A stretch of 64,000 nucleotides of DNA from Flavobacterium branchiicola (GCF_018383905.1 NZ_JAGYWA010000006.1:1-64000); one strand, 5' to 3'. Positions 9,317 through 17,663 are shown, numbered from the stretch's first letter. The notes: generated by a model not told the origin, from the sequence alone. Program-made: numbers and translations.

Positions 9317-10027
9317 CTAATTTTTAGAAGCTACCAAAACGTCTACATTTCTATGATTTACTTTTTCAGAAAGAATAACTCCGTCTTTCATTAAAATGGT
9401 TTTTTGCGAAAAAGAAGCATCATAATCAGAATGCGTAACCATAAGAATCGTTGAGCCGCTGGCATGAAGATCAGTTAGTAATTCCATAACCTCATTTCCG
9501 TTTTTACTGTCCAGATTTCCGGTTGGCTCATCGGCAAGAATAATTTTCGGATTATTGATTAAAGCTCTTGCAACGGCTACACGTTGTTGTTGTCCGCCCG
9601 AAAGTTGCTGCGGAAAATGTTTCAGTCTATGAGAGATTCCCAAAATTTTTGCGATTTCATTTACTCTGGATTTTCTTTCGCCAGAAGGAACATTATTATA
9701 AATCAAAGGCAATTCGATATTATCAAAAACAGATAATTCATCAATTAAATTAAAGTTCTGGAAGATGAATCCGATGTTTTCTTTTCTGGCTTTTGATTTT
9801 GCTTTCTCCTTTAAACCCACCATTTCCTGATCCAGTAATACATAACTTCCATCTGATGCGCTGTCCAGAAGTCCGATGATATTTAATAAAGTCGATTTTC
9901 CGCTTCCGGATGGTCCCATGATCGAAACAAAATCGCCCTGGTTTATAGTTAATGAAATTTCGCTTAATGCTCTGGTTTCTAATTCCTCAGTTCTAAATAC
10001 TTTTGAAAGCTTGTTAATGGTAATCAT
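9317..10027 (-). CDS. MacB/LolD-type ABC transporter ATP-binding protein
   Basis: The 236-residue nucleotide-binding protein has every ABC motif: Walker A GPSGSGKST (about residues 39-47), Q-loop FQNFNLI, signature LSGGQQQRVAVARAL, Walker B IILADEPTGNLDS and the switch histidine in MVTHS. The insertion after Walker A and the DEPTGNLD form are those of the MacB/LolD/FtsE group, which energises FtsX-fold permeases from the cytoplasm. It is the first gene of the four-gene minus-strand operon and divergent from the two-component regulator at 10301, which probably controls it. No convincing sigma54 -24/-12 promoter was seen in 10028-10165; a 10-bp palindrome CTTTCGAAAG lies at 10143-10152. Confidence 0.95.
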   Translation of the reverse strand: MITINKLSKVFRTEELETRALSEISLTINQGDFVSIMGPSGSGKSTLLNIIGLLDSASDGSYVLLDQEMVGLKEKAKSKARKENIGFIFQNFNLIDELSVFDNIELPLIYNNVPSGERKSRVNEIAKILGISHRLKHFPQQLSGGQQQRVAVARALINNPKIILADEPTGNLDSKNGNEVMELLTDLHASGSTILMVTHSDYDASFSQKTILMKDGVILSEKVNHRNVDVLVASKN

Positions 10028-10260
10028 AATAGATTGTTTTTAGTTTTGATTGATTTTCTTTTATAAATATTATTCCTTCGGAAGTAAAAGAAACACGTCT
10101 GAAAATTAAGATAATTAACAATGCGATTTTTTGTTATTTTTACTTTCGAAAGAGGTTAATAATTAATGATTTACCACAACAAATGTGATTTTCATGCCAA
10201 AAATTTAAACCTTGTAACTGCTTTGTTTTTAAGATTTTATTTTCTAAAAAAAAGCTTCAC

Positions 10261-10276
10261 TGTCCATAAGTGGACA
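10261..10276. promoter_or_regulatory. Perfect inverted repeat in front of the response regulator
   Basis: TGTCCA-TAAG-TGGACA is a 6-bp perfect dyad with a 4-nt centre, 25 nt before ATG 10301 and about 235 bp from the divergent ABC operon start. A further half-like TCGTCCA follows at about 10281. Position and symmetry fit an enhancer or operator bound by the adjacent NtrC-type regulator, controlling itself and the ABC operon. Confidence 0.5.
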
Positions 10277-10300
10277 CCATTCGTCCAAAACCGAACAAAA

Positions 10301-11647
10301 ATGAAAAAGACAAACGCTTCAATTTTAATCATCGATGATCAGGAAGACATCCTTTTTGCGTCGAAAGTCTACCTGAAAAAGTATTTCGAGAACATTTATA
10401 CACTCAATAATCCGAAAAATATTGTCGAATTATTGGCAAAAAATACCATCGATGTAGTTTTGTTAGACATGAATTACAGAATAGGTTTTGAAGATGGAAG
10501 AGAAGGTTTGTATTTATTGAAAGAAATAAAAACACTTTCGCCAAAAACAGTTGTGATTTTAATGACCGCTTTTGGTAAAGTCGAAACAGCCGTTGAAGGA
10601 TTAAAATCGGGTGCTTTTGATTATATTTTAAAACCCTGGGAAAATGTAAAACTACTAGAATCGGTAAAACAAGCCGTTGAAAAAGCGAGAAAAGAACAAA
10701 AGAAAATTAAAAGTCCGGAAATTGCCGATGACTTTTTTATTGGGAATTCTGAGATTATAAAAAAGGCCTATTCTTTTGCGGATAAAGTGGCAAAGACGGA
10801 TGCCAATGTTTTGATTCTTGGTGAAAACGGAACAGGAAAATTTGTTCTGGCGCACCATATTTATTCGCAGTCCGAGAGAAAAAATCAGCCTTTTATCAAT
10901 GTCGATTTAGGATCATTAAATTCTAATATTTTCGAAAGTGAATTGTTTGGTTATGCAAAAGGTGCTTTTACCGATGCAAAGGTTGATACGCCGGGACGCT
11001 TTGAAATGGCGCAAAACGGAACGATTTTTCTGGATGAAATAGGGAATGTTCCGCTTCATTTACAGTCCAAATTATTGCAGGTTATTCAAACTAAAACCGT
11101 AACCAGATTAGGCGAAACAAAAGCAAGACCTCTAAATGTTAGAATTATTACGGCAACAAATTTGAATTTAAAACTTGAAGTTGCCGATAAAAATTTCAGG
11201 GAAGATTTGTATTACCGAATCAATACAATGGAAATTATTTTGCCTCCGCTGCGCGAAAGAAACGAAGATAAAATTCCGCTGGCTGAATATTTATTAGAAA
11301 AAATCAGTGAAAAATACGGAAGAAGCCAAATTACTTTTGATAAAAAAGTATTGGAACAAATCGAGAAACACGCCTGGAACGGTAATATCCGCGAAATGGA
11401 AAATAAGATCGAGCGTGCTGTTATTCTCTGCGAAAACAATAAAATCACAGTTTCCGATTTAGATTTAGAGCAAATCACCGAATACGAAAACCCGGATGAT
11501 ATTCAGCTTTCTTCGGTTGAAAAAGCTACTGTCGAAAAAGCACTTTTAAAACACAATAATAATATTAGTAAAACCGCCGAAGAACTAGGGTTGTCAAGAG
11601 GATCTTTGTATCGCCGTTTAGAAAAATATAATATCAGTACCAATTAA
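10301..11647 (+). CDS. Sigma54-dependent (NtrC-type) response regulator
   Basis: The 448-residue protein has a receiver domain (acidic IDDQED at 11-16, phospho-acceptor Asp56 in VVLLDMN, Lys111), an AAA+ domain (Walker A GENGTGK 174-180, Walker B TIFLDEIG about 241-248), and a Fis-type helix-turn-helix (NISKTAEELGLSRGSLYRRL). The sigma54-contact loop reads GAFTDA at 221-226 instead of the classical GAFTGA. The frame is open back to 10166, but ATG 10301 gives a normal receiver N-terminus and leaves the inverted repeat 10261-10276 in the leader. The kinase gene follows one base after the stop. It probably activates the divergent MacB-like operon in response to envelope stress, as in similar Bacteroidota loci; that role is inferred from position. 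Confidence 0.93.
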   Translation: MKKTNASILIIDDQEDILFASKVYLKKYFENIYTLNNPKNIVELLAKNTIDVVLLDMNYRIGFEDGREGLYLLKEIKTLSPKTVVILMTAFGKVETAVEGLKSGAFDYILKPWENVKLLESVKQAVEKARKEQKKIKSPEIADDFFIGNSEIIKKAYSFADKVAKTDANVLILGENGTGKFVLAHHIYSQSERKNQPFINVDLGSLNSNIFESELFGYAKGAFTDAKVDTPGRFEMAQNGTIFLDEIGNVPLHLQSKLLQVIQTKTVTRLGETKARPLNVRIITATNLNLKLEVADKNFREDLYYRINTMEIILPPLRERNEDKIPLAEYLLEKISEKYGRSQITFDKKVLEQIEKHAWNGNIREMENKIERAVILCENNKITVSDLDLEQITEYENPDDIQLSSVEKATVEKALLKHNNNISKTAEELGLSRGSLYRRLEKYNISTN

Positions 11648-11648
11648 T

Positions 11649-12977
11649 ATGCTTAAATCTTTCAAAACATATCAACTCATTTTCCTGCGTTTACTTTTGA
11701 TTTTGGCGGGAATTGAGTTTTCTCTTTATCTGCATAAAATCAAATTTGTTTTTGCACCTGTTTTTGGTTTTCTGATTGTTTTTTTTCTAATTATCGAATT
11801 GTATAATTATATAAAAAGCATCATTTTATTGTACGACAAAACTATTTCTTCGATCATACAAAATGATTTTAGTTCTGATTTTTCGAAACATAAATCCAAT
11901 CAAAATGATTTATTTCAGTTGTATGATATTTTAAAAAACAAGCGAAATGAACAGGTTTCAAAAGATATTATTTACACCTCAATTTTAAATAATATAGAAA
12001 CCGGAATTATTATTCTGCAAAAACAGGAAAAGGATTGGAACGTTTTTTTAATGAACGATTATTTTTCGACTCATTTTAATGTACCTAAATTTTCAAAATG
12101 GAAATACCTGAAAAGTCATTTGCCTTCGCTTTGCGAGATTATTGACAAAGATGATTTTCAGGAAATAAAAACTTCGATCGAAATTAGTATCAATCAGGAA
12201 AATTCGCAAACTTTTGTTTTGCAGGCTTCGCGAACAGAGATTTTTGAAAATGATTATTTTATTGTTTTACTCGATTCGATTCAGAATGTGGTGGAGAAAA
12301 AAGAGAAAGACGCCTGGATTAATTTGATGAAAGTGATTTCGCATGAACTTTTAAATTCCATAACGCCAATTCGTTCTATTTGCCAGAATCTGCAGGATTT
12401 AGTTGAGCAGGATTCTTTGTCTTCAGAAGATTTAGAAGACATTAAAAATAGTGTTGGCACGATGTTGAGACGAAGTGATCACTTACAGAAGTTTGTTGAA
12501 GGTTATCGAAAACTGGCAATGTTGCCTTCGCCTAAAAAACAAAGAGTCGAGCTGCAGGATTTGATAAATAATGCGCTTCAAATTATGGAGCCCATGTTTA
12601 AAAAAGAAAATATCGAAATTGTAAATGCAATTTCTCTTCATTATTTAATTAATGTTGATGCGCAGCAAATCGAACAGGTTTTGATTAATCTTTTAACAAA
12701 TTCAATTCATGCGTTGAAAAGCGCTAATCAAAAGCGGATTTTTATTTCGGCGGAAGCCAAAGAAAACAGAACTTTTATTAAAATTGCCGACAGCGGAAAC
12801 GGAATTGAAAAAGAGATCGAAAACAAAATTTTCCTTCCTTTTTTTACTACCAGAAATGAAGGCGCCGGAATTGGTTTGACTTTATCCAAAAATATTATTG
12901 AAGCGCACGGCGGTTACATCAATTATAAAAATGAAAGTGACAAAACAGTTTTTGAAATTTGTTTAATTGAGGGGTAA
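11649..12977 (+). CDS. Membrane sensor histidine kinase (NtrY-like)
   Basis: The 442-residue kinase has two N-terminal membrane helices (residues about 10-28 and 33-50) with almost no periplasmic loop, then a PAS-like region, a HisKA domain with the phospho-acceptor His232 in SHELLNSITP, and a HATPase domain with N-box LINLLTNSIHAL, G1 DSGNGIE and G2 GAGIGLTLSKNI. The near-absent external domain suggests sensing within the membrane or cytoplasm. It is coupled to the response regulator (1 nt gap) and forms its cognate partner. The stimulus is not visible in the sequence. Confidence 0.94.
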   Translation: MLKSFKTYQLIFLRLLLILAGIEFSLYLHKIKFVFAPVFGFLIVFFLIIELYNYIKSIILLYDKTISSIIQNDFSSDFSKHKSNQNDLFQLYDILKNKRNEQVSKDIIYTSILNNIETGIIILQKQEKDWNVFLMNDYFSTHFNVPKFSKWKYLKSHLPSLCEIIDKDDFQEIKTSIEISINQENSQTFVLQASRTEIFENDYFIVLLDSIQNVVEKKEKDAWINLMKVISHELLNSITPIRSICQNLQDLVEQDSLSSEDLEDIKNSVGTMLRRSDHLQKFVEGYRKLAMLPSPKKQRVELQDLINNALQIMEPMFKKENIEIVNAISLHYLINVDAQQIEQVLINLLTNSIHALKSANQKRIFISAEAKENRTFIKIADSGNGIEKEIENKIFLPFFTTRNEGAGIGLTLSKNIIEAHGGYINYKNESDKTVFEICLIEG

Positions 12978-13028
12978 TTTTCTTTTTAAGTTTTAGAGAT
13001 AAATATTGTTATACTTAATGAAAAAATT

Positions 13029-13595
13029 ATGGAAATAAATAGAGACTTAGTTCAAAAAATGATAAATGATTCTATAGGGGATGATTTTGTTATTCATGAA
13101 TTTATAGACAGTTCTAAATATGTATTTATAACATATAAGCATAAAGAATTTGATGAAGATGATGAGAGAGGAAAATTAATTGGACCTGGACCGATAGTTT
13201 ATAATAAAGAATCAAAAGAATATAAAACTAGTGGAAGTGGTGATTTTGTTTGTGGAGAATATTTTGGCTACTTGAATGATGGTGACGAATATATTGAAAA
13301 AGAGTTATCTCTTGAGGAAATTAAAAGTAATATACTGCGAAGAAAATTTGTGAACCATGATGATATTTGGGATCTAGAAATTATTTATAAAAATAAAAAA
13401 GGAGATTTTAAATCATATCTGACAAAAAATAGAAATTATAATCTTATGTTGCATAGTATTTATTGTTCGGAAGATTTTGATTCTGTAATATATTTTGAAA
13501 ATTTATGGATAGAACTCAAATTAAAATATGAAATGATAAGCCCTAATGAGATTTTATTGTGGAAAAGTTATTCTGGAGATTTGTTTGAGAAGTAG
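13029..13595 (+). CDS. Imm35-like (YrhB-type) immunity-domain protein, putative
   Basis: A 188-residue acidic cytoplasmic protein without signal or membrane segments. Residues about 30-75 (YVFITYKHKEFDEDDERGKLIGPGPIVYNKESKEY) resemble the Imm35/YrhB fold, in which a strand ending in GNGPIIVDK is typical; the rest is not recognised. Such proteins are found as immunity proteins to polymorphic toxins and as stray accessory genes. No toxin gene is adjacent, so this would be an orphan. The gene is more A+T-rich than its neighbours by eye, in line with acquired DNA. The family assignment rests on one motif and is tentative. Confidence 0.5.
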   Translation: MEINRDLVQKMINDSIGDDFVIHEFIDSSKYVFITYKHKEFDEDDERGKLIGPGPIVYNKESKEYKTSGSGDFVCGEYFGYLNDGDEYIEKELSLEEIKSNILRRKFVNHDDIWDLEIIYKNKKGDFKSYLTKNRNYNLMLHSIYCSEDFDSVIYFENLWIELKLKYEMISPNEILLWKSYSGDLFEK

Positions 13596-13670
13596 ATTTT
13601 ATCTTTACAAGAGAATAGCACATTACTTTTAGCATTAATTTATGTTAGCAAATAAAAAGATTTTTATAAA

Positions 13671-14174
13671 ATGATATTAGCCTTCGACACGTATTATTAC
13701 GACAATAAAGCCAAAACAATCTGCATTGAATTTACAGAGTGGAACCAGAGTACAGATTTTAAAGTTCACTCCCAAATTATTGATAATGTCTCAGAATACA
13801 TTCCGGGAGAATTTTATAAAAGAGAATTGCCTTGTATTTTAAGTTTATTAAATAACATTGATTTAAAGTTGGTTGATATCATAATTGTGGACGGTTTTGT
13901 ATATTTAGATGACGATAAAAAATACGGTTTAGGCGGTCATTTATACGAGAAACTAAACAAAGAAATTCCGATTATTGGTGTTGCCAAAACTAATTTTGCC
14001 AGCATCGAAAATGATAAAAAACCTTTATTGAGAGGCGATAGCAAAAAGCCATTGTTTGTTACTGCTATCGGAATTGATTTGGAAGATGCTTTTAAGAAAG
14101 TGGAAAGTATGCATGGCGAATTTCGAATGCCAACTTTATTGAAAGAAATGGACAGGTTAACAAAAGAACTTTAA
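13671..14174 (+). CDS. Endonuclease V-like protein, compact form
   Basis: The 167-residue protein keeps the endonuclease V order of motifs: Asp6 (LAFDTYYY), YIPGEFYKREL with Glu52, IIIVDGF with Asp74, GLGGHL, and IIGVAKTNF with Lys106, then PLFVTAIGIDLEDA and a C-terminal FRMPTLLKEMDRL helix. The 46-residue Asp-to-Glu and 22-residue Glu-to-Asp spacings match the canonical enzyme. Endonuclease V cuts one base 3' of deaminated bases (inosine) in DNA or RNA. It is about 50 residues shorter than usual: the N-terminal helix is missing, and the segment after VDG that normally carries HPR reads FVYLDDDKKYG. Activity is therefore likely but unproven. The next gene follows after 7 nt. Confidence 0.75.
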   Translation: MILAFDTYYYDNKAKTICIEFTEWNQSTDFKVHSQIIDNVSEYIPGEFYKRELPCILSLLNNIDLKLVDIIIVDGFVYLDDDKKYGLGGHLYEKLNKEIPIIGVAKTNFASIENDKKPLLRGDSKKPLFVTAIGIDLEDAFKKVESMHGEFRMPTLLKEMDRLTKEL

Positions 14175-14181
14175 AATATTT

Positions 14182-15579
14182 ATGGATAAATCTCTTTGGT
14201 CTGAAATTGAAAAATTTGATTTAGACAATCCGGGAGAAGAATATGGTTTTTCGACCAGGCTGGCATCTGAAAACAGCTGGACAACTTTTTTTACCAAAAC
14301 AGCCATTGTTGAATATAAAAAATTCATGTATTTGGCAGCAACCTCTGGCGAGATGGTTTCGCCTTCAGAAATAGTAGATGTAGTCTGGCACCAGCATCTA
14401 CTATTTACAAAATCATATTCTGATTTGTGTGCTATTTTATCTAAGAAAATAGAACATATTCCTTCGACTCATAATAAAGCCGAATTTGAGAAATTTAAAA
14501 AAGCAAAAGAGGCAACAAAAAAACTATACGAGTTAAATTTTGGAAACCAGCCAAAGGAAATATGGGAGTATAATGATCCGTTAGATACCCTTCAATTAGA
14601 GGTTTCAAATCTGGATCTCGCCGTAATTAAAATACTGTTTTTAGGATGTGCTGTACTTTTTATTTTTCCAATTTCGCTTATACTTAAACCTGTTTTAATC
14701 CAAATTGGCAATCCGGATTTTGCCTATTATTATGTTTTTCTGTATGCCGTTGGAATTGTTTTATTAATGCAATTTGTAAAGAAATCTTGTGAGAAACTAA
14801 TTGAAAATTTAAGAACTACATTTTTAATTCGGAATCTTACACCATTCGAATTACTGTTTTTGCAAAAAGAAAGATTGGATTTGGTTATTCACGGAGTTGT
14901 AAATAATTTAATTGAAAATGGAAGGATAAATGTTATAAGTGGTAAACTGACTTTGATTGATGAAACTCTGACAGCAAATCCATATGAAAACTGTGTTATC
15001 GAAGCCATGAAAGGACAAGATCTGATTACTTACTGGTATCTCAATCAATTAGTAAAAAATAAACCATTATTTGGGAATCTGAAAAAATCAGTTGGAAAAA
15101 TTCGGGAAGCAATTGTTAATTCCAAACAGTTTTTATGGATTTTTAAAATTGTATTATTTGTTTTTGTATTCCTTTTAAATATCGGGTTTAGTAGAATTTT
15201 TATTGGATTTTCGAGAGGAAAAGCTGTTGGCAATATAATTGGTGTGATGATTCTCTTAATTATAATTTCGAATTATTGTTTTAAGAAAATGATCAATTAT
15301 ATATTTCTTAAAGCGGTATATTTAAGTTTTAAAAAAGAAAGACCTGTTACTGCAGTAGAACAAGATTGGCAGTGGAATTATTTTTTATATGGAGGACTTG
15401 CTGCTTCCTTTCTTCCATTGACCGGACATACAAATTCTAATTTTAGTTTTTCAAGTAATAGTTCAAGTAATAGTTCTGGATGTGGAAGTTCATGCGGAAC
15501 CTCGAGTGACAGCTCCAGCAGTAGCTCCTGCGGAAGCTCTTGTGGGAGTTCTTGCGGAGGTTGTGGTGGTGGCGACTAA
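14182..15579 (+). CDS. Membrane protein with GRDP-like N-terminus and Cys/Ser/Gly tail (TIGR04222-like)
   Basis: A 465-residue protein. The N-terminal ~130 residues carry VDVVWHQHLLF (about 65-75), the hallmark of glycine-rich-domain-containing (GRDP-like) proteins. Four hydrophobic helices follow (about 145-170, 180-200, 315-335, 345-365). The last ~48 residues are almost only Ser, Cys and Gly, with CGSSCG repeated and an end of CGGCGGGD. This layout matches the TIGR04222 family, whose function is unknown. The cysteine-rich tail could bind metal or form disulfides, depending on its side of the membrane. It is 7 nt behind the endonuclease V-like gene and 22 nt before the AraC gene, so an operon is plausible. 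Confidence 0.7.
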   Translation: MDKSLWSEIEKFDLDNPGEEYGFSTRLASENSWTTFFTKTAIVEYKKFMYLAATSGEMVSPSEIVDVVWHQHLLFTKSYSDLCAILSKKIEHIPSTHNKAEFEKFKKAKEATKKLYELNFGNQPKEIWEYNDPLDTLQLEVSNLDLAVIKILFLGCAVLFIFPISLILKPVLIQIGNPDFAYYYVFLYAVGIVLLMQFVKKSCEKLIENLRTTFLIRNLTPFELLFLQKERLDLVIHGVVNNLIENGRINVISGKLTLIDETLTANPYENCVIEAMKGQDLITYWYLNQLVKNKPLFGNLKKSVGKIREAIVNSKQFLWIFKIVLFVFVFLLNIGFSRIFIGFSRGKAVGNIIGVMILLIIISNYCFKKMINYIFLKAVYLSFKKERPVTAVEQDWQWNYFLYGGLAASFLPLTGHTNSNFSFSSNSSSNSSGCGSSCGTSSDSSSSSSCGSSCGSSCGGCGGGD

Positions 15580-15601
15580 ACTATTTTATATATAAATAAT
15601 C

Positions 15602-16369
15602 ATGAATCTAATAATCCAATCACTTTTACCGGACGATTCTGTTTCGCATTTTGTTCACAGCTTTTGGCTGGTTGAGAATAAAACAGGTTCAGCTATTCCA
15701 GGAACTATTCTTCCAAACGGAATGGTGGATATGACGCTCATGAAAATGAATTCGGAAGATTGGGAAATGTCAATTCGCGGGCTAGATACCGTACCAAGTC
15801 AGGTTATTATTGCCAAAGAGGCTAAAATATTTTCGGTTGGATTTAAGCTTTTGGCGGTAGAATATTTATTTGGCGATTCTGTAAAAGATGTTTTAAATGG
15901 CGGAAAAGAACTTTCAAATGACGTTTGGCAATTTGAAGAAAGTGACTCAGAAAGTTTAGAGAATTTCCGAAAAAAAGTAACGCAACAAATCAATTCGATT
16001 TCTGCTAAAGTTATTGATGAAAGAAAAAAGAAATTGTTTGAACTGATATATTCTTCACACGGAACCATTACAGTAAAAGAACTTTCGGAAAAAGTGTTTT
16101 GGAGCAGCCGCCAGATTAATAGATATTTTAATCAGCAATTCGGAATTTCGCTAAAAGAATATTGCAAGATTTTGCGTTTCGGATCTTCGTTTAAAGATTT
16201 AAGCGAAGGCAGACTTTTTCCGGAACTGAACTTTACAGATCAGAATCATTTCATTAAAGAAATTAAAAAATATTCGGGTGTTACACCAAAAGAGCTAAGC
16301 AAAAATACCGATGATCGTTTTATGGATATTCTGGCCATTAAAAAATTACCTCCCGAAAAAAACGACTGA
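15602..16369 (+). CDS. AraC-family transcriptional regulator
   Basis: The 255-residue protein has an N-terminal DUF6597-like sensor (FWLVENKTGSAIPGTILPNGMVDMTL) and a C-terminal AraC double helix-turn-helix: VKELSEKVFWSSRQINRYFNQQFGISLKEYCKILRF, then a second helix pair ending in HFIKEIKKYSGVTPKEL. It is a DNA-binding regulator, probably ligand-responsive. The Tet(X)-like flavoprotein gene starts 63 nt downstream on the same strand, so a regulator-target relation is likely but inferred. The shared leader motif at 16397 and 20700 is a candidate site. Confidence 0.9.
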   Translation: MNLIIQSLLPDDSVSHFVHSFWLVENKTGSAIPGTILPNGMVDMTLMKMNSEDWEMSIRGLDTVPSQVIIAKEAKIFSVGFKLLAVEYLFGDSVKDVLNGGKELSNDVWQFEESDSESLENFRKKVTQQINSISAKVIDERKKKLFELIYSSHGTITVKELSEKVFWSSRQINRYFNQQFGISLKEYCKILRFGSSFKDLSEGRLFPELNFTDQNHFIKEIKKYSGVTPKELSKNTDDRFMDILAIKKLPPEKND

Positions 16370-16396
16370 TTTTTACTATTTCAATAAAGACCTTCT

Positions 16397-16430
16397 TCGC
16401 AATTTTGTATCGTAATTAAACAATACAAAA
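16397..16430 (+). promoter_or_regulatory. Leader motif TCGCAATTTTGTATCG plus inverted arm
   Basis: TCGCAATTTTGTATCG (16397-16412) precedes the Tet(X)-like gene. TTTTGTATCG (16403-16412) and CAATACAAAA (16421-16430) form a near-perfect 10-bp dyad just before ATG 16433. The 16-bp block recurs with one change before the serine hydrolase gene (20700-20715). CAATTTTG inside it resembles the -7 box TAnnTTTG. Confidence 0.5.
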
Positions 16431-16432
16431 TC

Positions 16433-17557
16433 ATGTTACTACACAATAAAAAAATAGCCATTATTGGAGCCGGACCTGTTGGTTTGACTATGGCAATATT
16501 ACTTCAGCAAAAAGGAATCGACGTTACGGTTTACGAAAGAGATAAAGATGCCCAAACCAGAATCTGGGGCGGAACACTCGATTTGCATAAAGGTTCTGGA
16601 CAAGAAGCGATGAAAAAAGCAGGTTTATTAGAACGTTATTTTGAACTCGCGATCCCGATGGGCAGAACCATTGCCGATGAAAAAGGAAATATATTGGTTT
16701 CTAAAAAAACGACTCCCGAAGAAGCGCAGGATAATCCCGAAATTAACAGAAATGATTTAAGAACTTTATTGCTAGAAAGTTTAAAACCTGAAACAGTAAT
16801 CTGGAACAGCAAACTAACTGAACTTGAAGAAAAGGACGTAAAATGGCTTCTGCATTTTGAAAATGGAGAAACTGAAACTGCCGATTTTGTTATTGGTGCA
16901 AATGGTGGAATGTCGGCCATTAGAAAATATATTACCGATGCCAAAGTCGAAGAAACCGGAACCTATATGATTCAGGGCGAAGTTTCTCAGGCAGAAATAA
17001 AATGCAAAGATTTTTCTAATTTATGCGATGGTAATATTCTAATGACTTCTTATAACGGTAATTTATTGGTCGCAAATCCTAAAAATAAAGAATCATTGAG
17101 TTACAATGTAATTTTTAAAACACCTTTGGACTGGATTTCAAATGAGCTTGATTTTAAAAATACAGAAAGTATTTGTTCATTTCTAACAGAGAGATTTTCA
17201 GACTGGGACGAAACCTATAAACAACTATTTCGTGCAACATCCGTTTTTATGGGATTACCTACGCGAAAAATTTCATTAGATAATTGGCAAAAAAAGCGCC
17301 CTTTACCCATTACACTTATTGGCGATGCAGCGCATTTAATGCCACCTTTTGCAGGACAAGGCGCTAATATTGGTTTGGTTGATGCTATGGTTTTGGCAGA
17401 TAATCTTTTAAACGGAAAATTTGATACGATCGAAAGTGCAATTTTAGATTACGAAAATCAAATGTTTGTTTATGCAAACCAAGCCCAGAAGGAAACAAGA
17501 GAAAACGAATTGATGATGCAGGAAGTTGGTTTTTCTTTTTTAAGATTTGCAGAATAG
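16433..17557 (+). CDS. FAD-dependent monooxygenase, Tet(X)-like
   Basis: The 374-residue flavoprotein has the Rossmann FAD site IGAGPVGL (11-18) and the second FAD motif GDAAHLMPPFAGQGAN (298-312). It follows Bacteroides Tet(X) very closely by memory: GGTLDLHKGSGQEAMKKAGL, ADEKGNIL, DNPEINRNDLR, GDAAHLMPP and the final helix are shared. Tet(X) hydroxylates tetracyclines using NADPH and O2. Aligned by a constant offset of 11, drug-contact positions recalled for Tet(X) are changed here: Arg213 to Ile202, Phe224 to Val213, His234 to Ser223, Gly236 to Asn225; Gln192 is kept as Gln181. Tetracycline activity is therefore doubtful, and another aromatic substrate is possible. It is a soluble cytoplasmic protein, downstream of an AraC regulator. 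Confidence 0.88.
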   Translation: MLLHNKKIAIIGAGPVGLTMAILLQQKGIDVTVYERDKDAQTRIWGGTLDLHKGSGQEAMKKAGLLERYFELAIPMGRTIADEKGNILVSKKTTPEEAQDNPEINRNDLRTLLLESLKPETVIWNSKLTELEEKDVKWLLHFENGETETADFVIGANGGMSAIRKYITDAKVEETGTYMIQGEVSQAEIKCKDFSNLCDGNILMTSYNGNLLVANPKNKESLSYNVIFKTPLDWISNELDFKNTESICSFLTERFSDWDETYKQLFRATSVFMGLPTRKISLDNWQKKRPLPITLIGDAAHLMPPFAGQGANIGLVDAMVLADNLLNGKFDTIESAILDYENQMFVYANQAQKETRENELMMQEVGFSFLRFAE

Positions 17558-17583
17558 TTTTTCTCTAAAACCCTAACGCCATT

Positions 17584-17613
17584 TTGTACTGGTCATCTTT
17601 TGTTTTAATTTTG
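17584..17613 (+). promoter_or_regulatory. Promoter of the zinc-finger flavoprotein gene
   Basis: TTG (17584-17586), a 19-nt spacer and TAATTTTG (17606-17613) match the Bacteroidota consensus TTG(N17-23)TAnnTTTG. A start near 17619 gives a ~45-nt leader to the GTG at 17664. Confidence 0.6.
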
Positions 17614-17663
17614 CAAAGCTTTTGTGTGATGCAAAACGTTGATAATAAAGAGAAATAAAAAAG

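Noticed and set aside
10028..10165. Sigma54 -24/-12 promoter for the ABC operon
   Set aside because: Searched on the minus strand for GG-N10-GC; no match in this gap.
10166..10300. N-terminal extension of the response regulator
   Set aside because: The receiver domain begins right after ATG 10301, and the extension contains the inverted repeat and A/T-rich leader.
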